Source: Monomorium pharaonis (Eukaryota > Arthropoda > Insecta > Hymenoptera > Formicidae). From it: 64,000 nucleotides of DNA. The notes beneath the pieces were generated by a model, which saw only the letters and a program-made list of their open reading frames with translations, was not told where the DNA came from and did no database searches. Both the position numbers and the translations under genes were made by a program. Below are positions 1 through 9,732 of this stretch, piece after piece (positions within the stretch are counted from its first letter, which is position 1; each line of letters opens with the position of its first letter). The stretch lies in the NCBI RefSeq assembly GCF_013373865.1, contig NC_050470.1, positions 1 through 64,000 of the forward strand. Reading direction: 5' to 3'.

Positions 1-3000
1 CATACGTAACATTACTATCGGAAGATGGACAAGTGATGTTATTGACACTTAGAGAAGTAAGGGGCACAGCAAGATTGCATGCTCAAGCTGCCAATCTACT
101 ATTTGTAAGTTTATTAATTTTGTAATTAATTGTACTCAAATGATACATGAAATATTCTGAAAATCTGTACTTAAATCTATGTACTACGTGTATGTTTAGC
201 GTCCTCAGATAGAAGCACTATGCGCTTATAGAGACGTAAGTGGGATTTTTACAACGCAATTACCTGAGAGCGCGGACGATGAGCAGACTGAAGAAGAGTA
301 CAATGTAGAGGAACCATCTGTACTTAGCAACATTGACAATGAAGATGACCTATTATACGGTGATGCTCCAGCATTCCAAATGCCTGCACCATCATATCAA
401 AAAACATCAGATGGCACTACTAAGAAACCACCTTGGTAAAATTTTTATTCAGCCTTTCGTTATACGGCGTGTTCCTAAAATGTTTGAACAAACTTTATCA
501 TTATTATAGTTTATTAATTTTTTTATTAAATAAAAATATTTTTTGTTTTAAAAAGATGAATAATATTCCATTAAGTATTTTTTAAGTACATTCTGTATAC
601 TTCTGATGACAATTAAAAGATTAATTAAAATGATGACAATCAACATACATTTTCTTTATATGGATTTTTGTAATAGGTGGCAAAGACATTTGCAAGAAAT
701 TAAGTCTACGTACTGGCTACTTGTATATAGAGATAGCGGAACGCTAGAAATTTATTCCTTACCCGATTTACGATTATCTTATCTTATTCGTAATTTCGGC
801 TATGGCCAATATGTGTTGCATGACAGTATGGAATCCACAACTTTACAATCAACGCCGGTGAATGAAATTCCCCATCCTGATATGCAGGTAATTTATCTAC
901 AAATATGATTTTTTTGTATGTAGAAATATTGTATAAGTTCATATTATACTATCACATATAAAGATCTTGTATTTAAAAAAAAGAAATTATTTTTGTATAG
1001 GTCCGTGAAATTCTAATGGTTGCCCTAGGACACCATGGAAACCGGCCAATGCTCTTAGTGCGTCTTGATTCGGAATTACAAATCTATCAAGCTTACCGGT
1101 ATCCAAAAGGGTATCTAAAATTGAGATTTAAGAAATTGGATCATGGAATAATTCCAGGACGTTTAAGGTTCGAGAATTTTAGTATGCAATTTAATATATA
1201 ATAGAATTTAGTATACAACTGCTATATTAAGTAACATATTTAAGTAATAATTATTGTAAATAGTTATTATTTCTATAAAAATAAAATTTGCATTTTTCAA
1301 ACGTCCTTTTACTTGGATTATCTTTTAATGATCTTTAATTGAATTTCTTCCGTAGTCCAAGACCCAAAGAAGAAGACATTCCAAGAAACGCGAGCGATAC
1401 TCGTATCTGCGTGATGCGTTACTTTAGCAACATCGCTGGATATAATGGAGTATTTATCTGTAGCGATTATCCGCATTGGATATTTTTGACTGGACGCGGT
1501 GAATTACGCACGCATCCAATGGGCATTGACGGCTCCATCACATCTTTTGCTGCTTTTAACAATATTAATTGTCCTCAAGGTTTTCTGTATTTTAATAGAA
1601 AGGTACAGTGATTTTTTTTCAATATATATTGTAATAAGATAAGACATGTAAAAACTAACATACAGATATTATATTTTTAAGGAAGAGCTACGAATATGCG
1701 TTTTACCGACACATTTATCATACGATGCTCCATGGCCAGTTAGAAAAGTTCCTTTGCGATGCACCCCACATTTTGTTACATATCATCTTGAAAGCAAGAC
1801 CTATTGTGTTATAACAAGCACAGCTGAACCTCTGAAAAGTTATTACAGATTTAATGGTGAAGACAAGGTATTAAAAATATTTTATTTTTTTTTAGTTTCT
1901 CCCAGAATATTTATTTACTTATCGAATAGCATTTATTATCAATTATGCATTTTTTAAATCAATTAGGAATTTACGGAAGAGGAGCGCCCAGAAAGATTTC
2001 TTTATCCATCTCAAGAACAATTTTCTATTGTACTGTTTTCTCCAGTATCATGGGAAACTATTCCGAATACAAAAATCGAATTGGATCAATGGGAACATGT
2101 TACTTGCTTAAAAAACGTGTCTTTGGCTTATGAAGGAACACGATCTGGTTTGAAAGGTTACATAGTGTTAGGAACAAATTATAATTATGGCGAAGATATC
2201 ACAAGCAGAGGACGAGTAAGTTTTACATTTATATCGAATATATATCTTTAAGCTTTATCAATTAATTATATTGTTTTTAAAATTATCAGATACTTATATT
2301 CGACATAATTGAAGTAGTACCTGAGCCTGGGCAGCCATTGACTAAAAATAGATTTAAACAGATTTATGCAAAGGAACAAAAAGGTCCTATAACTGCTATA
2401 ACACAAGTATCAGGATTTTTAGTCTCAGCTGTTGGACAAAAAGTATTTTCTCTTAACTTATTTCTGTAACAATTGTGTCCATTGCAAGTGACAAATTAAA
2501 AATTATTTTGTGTTACAGATTTATATTTGGCAATTGAAAGATAATGATCTTGTTGGAGTTGCTTTTATCGATACTCAGATCTACATTCATCAAATGCTAA
2601 GTATCAAAAGTCTTATTCTGATAGCCGACGTCTACAAATCCATTAGTTTATTAAGATTCCAAGAAGAATATAGGACACTTTCTCTTGTCAGTAGAGTGAG
2701 TATAATTTATTAATTTTTGATGTACATAAATTATACATATATACTGTATTATATGTATAAATTATATTTATTTGTGGGTGCACTTAAAATATAATTTATT
2801 CTGTTGTAGGATTTTAGGCCTGCAGAAGTGTATACAATAGAATATTTAATTGATAATACAAATTTGGGATTTATCGTGGCTGATGGAGAGAGTAACATAG
2901 CTTTATTTATGTATCAACCCGAGTCCAGAGAAAGCCTAGGAGGTCAAAAACTAATTAGAAAGGCAGATTTTCATCTAGGACAAAAAGTGAATACTTTCTT

Positions 3001-3633
3001 TCGTATTAAATGTAGAGTGACTGATCCTGCAAATGATAAGAAACAGTTTTCTGGTGCAGATAAGAGACATGTTACCATGTATGGTAAGTCAAAAGATGTC
3101 TTGTAAAATAATTTACATATCTTAAACAAAACTTTAATTAAATATTCTTTAAGTATTTAAATTTTTTGCTTGCGAATATATCTTTTTTTATATTTTAGCA
3201 TCGTTGGACGGTAGCCTTGGTTACATTCTGCCTGTACCGGAAAAAACATATCGGAGATTACTTATGTTACAAAATGTATTAGTTACACATATCTGTCATA
3301 TTGCAGGCTTGAATCCGAAATCTTATCGGTAAGTTTAAATTTTGTATATACATATACACATAGATATAATATATTCACTAATTATTTTACTTGCTAATTT
3401 AATTACTAATAGAGAATATTATTAATACATAAAATATTTTATTTAGCACGTACAAGAGTTACATACGAAATCAAGGAAATCCAGCAAGAGGCATCATTGA
3501 TGGTGATTTGGTTTGGCGTTATCTTTTCTTACCAAACAATGAAAAAGCTGATTTGGCCAAGAAAATTGGAACGCGTGTTCAAGAAATTATTGAAGATATT
3601 ATTGAAATCGATCGCCAAACAGCCCATTTTTAA
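1..3633 (+). CDS. Cpsf1: Cleavage and polyadenylation specificity factor subunit 1 (CPSF160), C-terminal half
   Basis: CPSF160 is the large scaffold of the nuclear CPSF complex, which recognises AAUAAA and directs pre-mRNA cleavage and polyadenylation. Twelve exons join in phase: <1-104, 200-435, 677-887, 1001-1167, 1356-1602, 1682-1867, 1967-2215, 2290-2442, 2519-2695, 2810-3083, 3199-3328 and 3447-3633 (TAA), giving 772 residues. Recognition rests on stretches that match animal CPSF160 closely: an early segment with IEALCAYRDVSG, then GYNGVFIC, GFLYFNRK, SYDAPWPVRK, SPVSWETIPN, IEVVPEPGQPLTKN, FIDTQIYIHQM and the C-terminal DIIEIDRQTAHF. The later exons cover the CPSF_A-type beta-propeller region. 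The gene is truncated at the 5' side only by the window edge. The weakest junction is after 1167 (AAG followed by GTTCGA), chosen because it restores the frame into the next exon; the loop there is much shorter than the human lysine-rich insert. Confidence 0.97.
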
Positions 3634-3943
3634 TCGCAATTGTATTATATTTACATAGCTAATTTATTATTTTTATATTGAAAATAGCTATAAGATAGCA
3701 CTTTGCCTGCAGCATTACAGTGTTAAATGTATGTAATAGTATGTACATCTTGAAATTATCACAGCATATCTTGCAATTGTTCAATGTGTGTATCATGTTA
3801 TTGAACCTAAATTTATTGTACTTTAATTTCAAACAATAACGCAGAGGTATAATTTATTATTTTATTAATTTTATCAAAAATGATAACACTATAATATTTT
3901 TTTTTGCCATAGATCGATGAATTTATTTATGCATAATTAAACC

Positions 3944-3949
3944 AATAAA
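3944..3949 (+). terminator. Candidate poly(A) signal of Cpsf1
   Basis: An AATAAA hexamer lies about 310 bp after the Cpsf1 stop and only 34 bp before the start codon of the next gene. If used, cleavage would fall around the start of the downstream coding region, so an earlier non-canonical signal may be the real one. Sequence match only. Confidence 0.35.
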
Positions 3950-3982
3950 AATTTTGTTTACGTTATTGTGACATCTTCTCAA

Positions 3983-5288
3983 ATGCGTCCATCAATTATA
4001 TCGCCCGGAAGAAAGAGTACCCTTGAAAGACGGTTAACTTTACGAAGAGAAACTCAAAAATGTACGTACTAGTCAACGATTCTGTAAAGTTAACATGTAC
4101 AGATGTAAAAAATAAAATTTCTCAATTTCTTAAACAAATGTATGATTCATGTAAGGATAATTACATGGAAAAGCTTTATTATAAAGTAAAAGTTCCTCGA
4201 GGTTATACAGTTTCATATGTATTGATCAAACAATTTGTGAAAGTTTGTCATATCAGTCGAGTTCCTTGAGAATCGTTCTTTATTTTTAAAATATTTTTTT
4301 CAGATAGTAAGTATTTATTTTTTAATCAATTTAATAATTAATATTTAACAATTTTTATATTATGTACTCTTAGTGCCTATTGTTGAACCATCATTATTAG
4401 AAAGAAGGCTTTACGAAGCGTTTGATGTGTTTGATAATGCAAGGAGTGGAGAGGTAGATGTTAGGGATTTGGGAACTATAATTAGAGCATTAGGTAATAT
4501 TTACAATATATAAATTATAATCTTATATACATTTCTTCTTTGTGGAGCATTCAAAATTAAAGTTTTTTCATATTATTTAACAGGGTGTGTCATTACAGAA
4601 GCAGAGTTACAAGAAATACAAGTAGAAGTTGAAGATGTCGAAAATAATTGCGTGCCATTAAACAGATTTGTAGAATACATGAGCAAAGCAATCAATGAAC
4701 GCAAGTACGTTCAAGTAAAATCTTTTGCATTACGATTATTGTAGGAAAATTGATAACTAATATTGCAACTCTTTCATAACTTTTTAATCGTTTAATTTTT
4801 GCTCGATACTTAGATTCAAACCAGCAGAACCAGAAGAGTTATTGAAATCGTTTCAATTATTAGATCCTGAAAATCGCGGATATATCATGAAAGAGGATTT
4901 AGAGAAATCAATTATGGAAATTGGAGAGCCATTTACAAAAGAAGAAGTGGCCGATATGATGGCCGTGGCATGTGATGCGGAAACTGGAAAAATTAATTAC
5001 GAACACTATATCAATTTATTAATTGTGCGTAAAAAAAATATATATACACCTGTTTTTAATATTTCTAAGTTTTTTTTAACGGAAATATGTACTTTTTCTG
5101 AACGAATTGTCACATTATTTATTGTTTGAGATTAGATATTTTTATCAGAGTTATAAAAATTGCAGGTAAAAATTCCTAAAGATATTAATGTATATAATAT
5201 TGTTGACGAAATGGAAGCTGCAAAATTAGCAGAATTGCAGAAAAGGCGCAGATGGGAAAGCATTTTGTTTAAGGAAGATATCACTTAA
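3983..5288 (+). CDS. EF-hand protein of the EFCAB2 / dynein regulatory complex subunit 8 family
   Basis: EFCAB2/DRC8 is a calmodulin-like subunit of the nexin-dynein regulatory complex of motile axonemes; in insects such proteins would act mainly in sperm flagella and chordotonal cilia (family knowledge). Five exons join in phase: 3983-4061, 4374-4493, 4584-4704, 4814-5024 and 5166-5288, giving 217 residues. The start ATG is followed by a basic N-terminal extension (MRPSIISPGRKS...). The core has the EFCAB2 signature: LYEAFDVFDNARSGEVDVRD, then GTIIRALGC, then FQLLDPENRGYIMKEDL, GEPFTKEEV and INYEHYINLLI. Both EF loops depart from the 12-residue calcium-binding consensus, so calcium binding may be weak. 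The C-terminus adds a charged helix (EAAKLAELQKRRRWES) beyond the human length of about 160 residues. It lies 350 bp downstream of Cpsf1 and convergent with ECH1. Confidence 0.88.
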
Positions 5289-5548
5289 CAAAAAAAAAAA
5301 TATATATATATAATTTTAATCGAAGTAATTTACATATGAAAGGGATATGATAAGAAATGTTAAAATTTGTGATTAGAAAAGTTATATAAATTTATTTTAT
5401 ATTTTGTTATACAAATACTTCCTCCCCCCCAAAAAATAAATTCATTTCTAGCATTAATATAACATTAGCATATACTGATATTACAACACTGATATACTGA
5501 TATTAATACATATGTGATATATATCAAATAAATCAACAATAAAATGAT

Positions 5549-7271
5549 TTATAATTTTGAGAATATTGGAGGATCGCCTTTAACAGCCTGTGCCATAGTT
5601 GCATTCAAAAAGTCTTCACTTTGAAGCATTGCCTTATTATGCATCGCCTATAAAACAATTAAGACCCAAAAATGTATTATTAAAACAATTTTTTAAGTAT
5701 AGAAAATTATTTCATATATAACGAATAAATTTTTATTCTTATAATTTCAGGTGGAATAAGCAGTAAAAAAAGCACTCACAATATGATCTAATCCTTCTTG
5801 GACAGAATGATCTCTGGAGTATACCATACTCATTTTTGAACCTTGCACAGCAACTGGACTTTTGCTTGCAATATCTTCAGCAACTTCTATTGATTTATTC
5901 AATAAGCTAAACACAAATAATGTCATTAATTTATGCCTCTGTTTTCAATTAATTATTACAAGCTTATATTTCTTTTATTTTTTATTATCTTACCTTTCTT
6001 CACTGTCCAACATGCGGCTTATAAATCCACTTTCCAGTGCTTCAGCAGCTGGATACTTTCGCGCCGTATAAACAAGCTCTCTTACCAAGCTGTCAGATCC
6101 CATAATTTTTGGAAATCTCTGGAGTGTACCTACATCGGCCGCCATACCTATATCGACTTCTTTTATTTGAAAATATGCATTGGAAGAAGCATAACGTATG
6201 TCAGCTGCGGATATCATGTCTACACCTGCACCAATACATGCACCGTGTACAGCAGCTATCACAGGTTTTGAACACTGTCAAAATAATACTAGGTACTCAT
6301 TACTTTGATCATACAAAGTTAACGAGACACAATGAAACAAGTTAACGAAACACAAAGAATAATCTATCAATGAAAAAAAATTAGATTTATAGAAATGCAA
6401 ACTGCATTTAACATATTTTTACTAATTATGTCTTTATGTCTTTATGAACAACTGTACCTTTTCTATAGCAGTAAACGAATCTTGATAGGCCTTAATCTTA
6501 GGTTCCATATATTTACATTTACGTGCAATATCTTCATGTTCCATTAAACCTTGACCTATCTCCATCATTCCTTTTAGATCAATTCCTGCAATGTTAAATT
6601 GTTAGATTATAAAATAAATTTTCTTTCTTTAGACAAATACATGTACTTATCTCATAATTTACCTGCACAAAAATGTTTGCCAGCACCTGACAAAATAACT
6701 ACTCTGCAATCTGGATTCGTTGATAATTCGTCAAAACATTCCTTAAATTCTCTAAAAATATAAACTATGAAAATATAAGCACCTTACATAAAAAAATAAA
6801 AGTGGTAAGAGGTTACCTACTTCCACATAGTTGGACTTATTGCATTTAATTTCTCTGGTCTATTTAATTTAACTATATAAACAAATGGTTTTGGAGTAGA
6901 TACTGCTAATGTTTTGTATGTTGACATTTCTGTAGAATATCTCAATGCAGAAGCAGCTTGCAAATCTGCAAGATATTTTGATTGATACTATTACAATTAA
7001 CGCATAATAGCTAGTTCTATAACTAAAATTCTCAAGTAATTAAAAAAAAGAATTTAAAAAAATATATAAAATTGTTTAATTTAAAGAAGTATGATATAAA
7101 AGAGATAAATTTATAGCAAATTAATTCAAGAGGTATGGATTCTAATCAAGTTTTTTTAAAGCAATATGCTAAATTAAAAATTTTCAAAAAGAATTAAATA
7201 TCTGACGGGATAAATAACTTACGTCTTCCAATTGACGCTGATAAATTATTTCTAATAATATTTATTGCCAT
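5549..7271 (-). CDS. Ech1: Delta(3,5)-Delta(2,4)-dienoyl-CoA isomerase (ECH1)
   Basis: ECH1 moves the double bonds of 3,5-dienoyl-CoA to the 2,4 position during oxidation of unsaturated fatty acids, in mitochondria and peroxisomes. Seven exons on the minus strand join in phase: 7223-7271 (ATG), 6821-6965, 6663-6751, 6458-6585, 5994-6274, 5780-5906 and 5549-5647 (TAA), giving 305 residues. The crotonase fold is clear: LNRPEKLNAIS, VVILSGAGKHFCAGIDLKGM (oxyanion hole), HGACIGAGVDMISAADIRYA and KEVDIGMAADVGTLQRFPK. The three acidic residues known to matter in the rat enzyme are all present, in GAGVD, KEVDIG and MAADVG. The N-terminus is basic and hydroxylated, compatible with a mitochondrial presequence, and the protein ends in SKL, a canonical PTS1 peroxisomal signal, as in mammalian ECH1. 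It converges on the DRC8-like gene with 260 bp between stops. Confidence 0.96.
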
Positions 7272-7447
7272 GTCTCGAATATTCGACAGATAGAAATAAA
7301 GTATAAATTAGGTAAACATGCGCGTTGCTTTTGTAAAGTGAATAATTCATAAATGTTATCTCCAAAGTCCAAAGTGTAACTTGCACATACCACTTACACA
7401 CAATGACACTAATAAATTGTTAATATGTTAACAGGTATTTGTATCAG

Positions 7448-7511
7448 TGTTCCGATTCGGGCTACGCTGCATGGCGAATACGTGGTTTTCCGCGTAGCCC
7501 CAATCAGAACA
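7448..7511. repeat. 64-bp imperfect palindrome upstream of ECH1
   Basis: A left arm TGTTCCGATTCGGGCTACGC (7448-7467) pairs with a right arm GCGTAGCCCCAATCAGAACA (7492-7511); 18 of 20 positions are complementary around a 24-base loop. It lies about 180 bp upstream of the ECH1 start codon, so it could be a tiny non-autonomous DNA element or a transcribed hairpin in the promoter. Nothing indicates which. Confidence 0.7.
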
Positions 7512-7774
7512 TTGGTTCTTATTGCTTGTGTATGTTGGTGTATGTAAAGAAGGGGTAGAGTCCAGAGTTTCTACATAGGTTGTGTTCTAAATCTAAATTG
7601 ACTGCCAACGCTGCAAGCATAGCGTCACAAAATCATGCTACAAAAAATAGTGTTCCAATTTTAATAAGTATGCTATGGATGCAAATCTGAATTTTAATTT
7701 GGAATGATATCTTCAGCGCTGATAGAGCAGAGTAGAAATAAATAGCATAATGGCATAATACACCTAACCTCGAA

Positions 7775-7970
7775 ATGGAGAGAACGTGCAAAAAAGATTC
7801 TTATTTGAAAATATAAAATTATCTAGTGATTCAGATTTAGATTCAGATTTAGATTCAGATTTGAGGAAAATAATATACATTATTATAAGCAAACTCCAAG
7901 AGTACTAAAAATTTATTGTAACAATTATGTAGATGTTCAGCAATATACTGATGCTAGAGAATTATAATTG
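7775..7970 (+). pseudogene. Broken HARBI1-like (PIF/Harbinger) transposase N-terminal fragment
   Basis: From an ATG at 7775 the reading frame starts MERTCKKDS and must shift twice to stay open: a second frame reads FENIKLSSDSDLDSD, and a third, from about 7880, reads HYYKQTPRVLKIYCNNYVD and then VQQYTDAREL. A serine/aspartate-rich N-terminus followed by a TPR-x-K-x-Y-C-x-NY type segment is my recollection of insect Harbinger nuclease proteins, and the DDE catalytic region is absent. Read as a decayed transposon fragment. The family call is from memory of the pattern and is only moderate. Confidence 0.4.
7828..7863 (+). repeat. Tandem 12-bp repeat, three units
   Basis: Three consecutive copies of GATTCAGATTTA, the last ending in G. 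In the frame of the Harbinger-like fragment it encodes a repeated DSDL. Clean unit boundaries suggest recent slippage within the pseudogene. Confidence 0.85.
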
Positions 7971-8629
7971 TATTTTTCTAAAGAGCAATTTTTTTGAAAA
8001 AAAAGACAGAATAGAAAATTATTTTGATATATTTCACTCGATCCTGCACATACTTTTTTAAATAATCGTAAAATAATTTACCAATGATTAATTTTCGTTG
8101 CAATTGTTTTGAAATGTTTGATAAGATAAGAACTGTTTTTAAACGAAGACAAATTTGGCGGCTATATTTATGTATCTCGAGCGGTAGAGTGAAGTTGCTA
8201 CATTTGAACTCTTCAGTGATTAACTTCAATCTGCATCGTGAAATGGAATGGATTGAGTGGAGTATCAGGTGACGGGTTTAATTAGTGAATTGTAATCAAG
8301 AGAGGGAGTATTTAATCGAATTGTTGAGCTTAGATTCTCTAGACGTATCGGCGATATGTATAGGTTTGTGTTTTGCGATTAAGATTTGTGCGATTGAGAT
8401 CGATCGTGTGAGTAAAGGACAAAGCGACATTCACTTTGTGCATCTCGATCGTATTACGCGGACATTTATTCTTAATTTTAATTTGTATTTATATTTATTT
8501 ATATGTTACAAGATACAAGATAAAACATCATATTACAAAATGTAACATTAAATTATTTTGTTGAGTGAAATATAAAAGCGAAATTGACGAAATTAGTGCA
8601 TTAATTCTGAAAACAGATGGCGCGATGGT

Positions 8630-9090
8630 TGCTGCAACCAGGGCCCCAATTCTGTACCGCATCAGTACCTCATACCGACGACAACTATCGGTGTCGTTGC
8701 GCAGGTTTTTTGCCACATATAAAATATCTGTGCAACGACACCGATACTTGTCGGTAGGCGGTACAGAATTGAGCCCCAGAGAAGAACCTGAGAGCGGCCA
8801 CCGCGGCTTCTTTCATGCGACCGATATTTAACAGCATCAGTGCCAAACGTGGATATAAAACCCGTTCTACATTAATCGCAATCGCCAATTGTAATTTGCA
8901 ATACCCAATGAATATCGAGCTTTAACTAGAAACTAAGCGCTTATTGGATGTCGCAAGTTGCAACTGACTGCTTGCGATTGATGTAAAACGGGCTTTACAT
9001 TCTCGTGTTTGGCGGCACTGATGCTAGTCAAATATCGGTCGCACGAAAAAAAGGCCGCGGTGGCCGCTCTCAGGTTCCTCTCTGCTGCAA
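8630..9090. mobile_element. Large palindromic MITE (type C), interrupted by another element
   Basis: The right half (about 8980-9090) is the reverse complement of the left half (about 8778-8900). Matching segments include AACCTGAGAGCGGCCACCGC, GCGACCGATATTT, GCATCAGTGCC and a degenerate AAACCCGTTCTACAT arm, converging on a centre near 8925. No coding potential is evident, as expected for a non-autonomous foldback element. Outer ends are set where TTGCTGCA (left) and TGCTGCAA (right) cease to pair; they are uncertain by about 10 bp. The left arm is split by the element at 8641-8777. Confidence 0.75.
8641..8777. mobile_element. Palindromic MITE (type B) nested in the type C element
   Basis: Terminal arms GGGCCCCAATTCTGTACCGC and, reverse-complemented from the right, GGGGCTCAATTCTGTACCGC pair along their length. 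An inner stem pairs TATCGGTGTCGTTGCGCAG with CTGTGCAACGACACCGATA around a short loop. It sits between TTGCTGCA and GAGAAGAACCTGAG, which are contiguous (GCAGCAGAGAGGAACCTG) in the intact arm of the surrounding element, so it inserted later. No clear target-site duplication was resolved. Confidence 0.72.
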
Positions 9091-9338
9091 TTAAGGCACA
9101 AAATTAGTCGCGCGATTTTTTAACTCCTTCTTTCTCCCCTCCACCTCAAGACGCTATTTGAGATTTTTTTGTACATTAATTTACAGAACGTTGAATCGTC
9201 GCTTCGCGCTATTGTACTTTTTTCGCGTTGATCCTTTTTCGTGACGAAAGCGCGTACAATTAACGTCAGAAGTGCCGTGTAATTTTAATTAACTTTATGA
9301 GTGTTACGTGGTACAGATACCGTGAAAAAGCAACCATC

Positions 9339-9732
9339 ATGGGGAGGAAGGCGAGAGGAGGTGGAGGTCCGGATCCGGGAGGCATCAGGTGCCGGCGGAA
9401 CAACCATGGGTAAATAATTTATTATTAATTGTTAGTTACATACAAATTTTAAGAAAATTTATATAAAAAAAGATTTCTGCATATGTAAAGACAATTTAAT
9501 TTTTTAAATTAAATATCTATTCAATGGGCAAATAAAGAATTGAACACGCGTTATAAATAATACAATTATAATTTTTTGAAATATTGGTTGGTTTTGTTAA
9601 TTGCACTGTTTTCTTGTATGTATTATTTATATGCTTATATAATGTTAAGTACCTACTGTACTTGTACGTATTATTTATATCTAATGTTACAGATTAATGC
9701 AGTTTCAACTCCGCTGTTGCGCACCAGTGTCG
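9339..9732 (+). other. Candidate pair of small 5' exons with a short open frame
   Basis: An ATG at 9339 opens a Gly/Arg-rich frame (MGRKARGGGGPDPGG...) to a donor at 9410 (GG|GTAAAT). A strong acceptor (TCTAATGTTACAG) then starts a 40-nt segment, 9693-9732, that ends at a consensus donor (GTCG|GTAAGT). Joined, they stay open for 37 codons and end in phase 0. I do not recognise the peptide. If spliced to the exon at 32774 the frame would stop after four codons, making it an upstream ORF of the PDZ gene; it could equally be an unrelated transcript. Confidence 0.35.
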
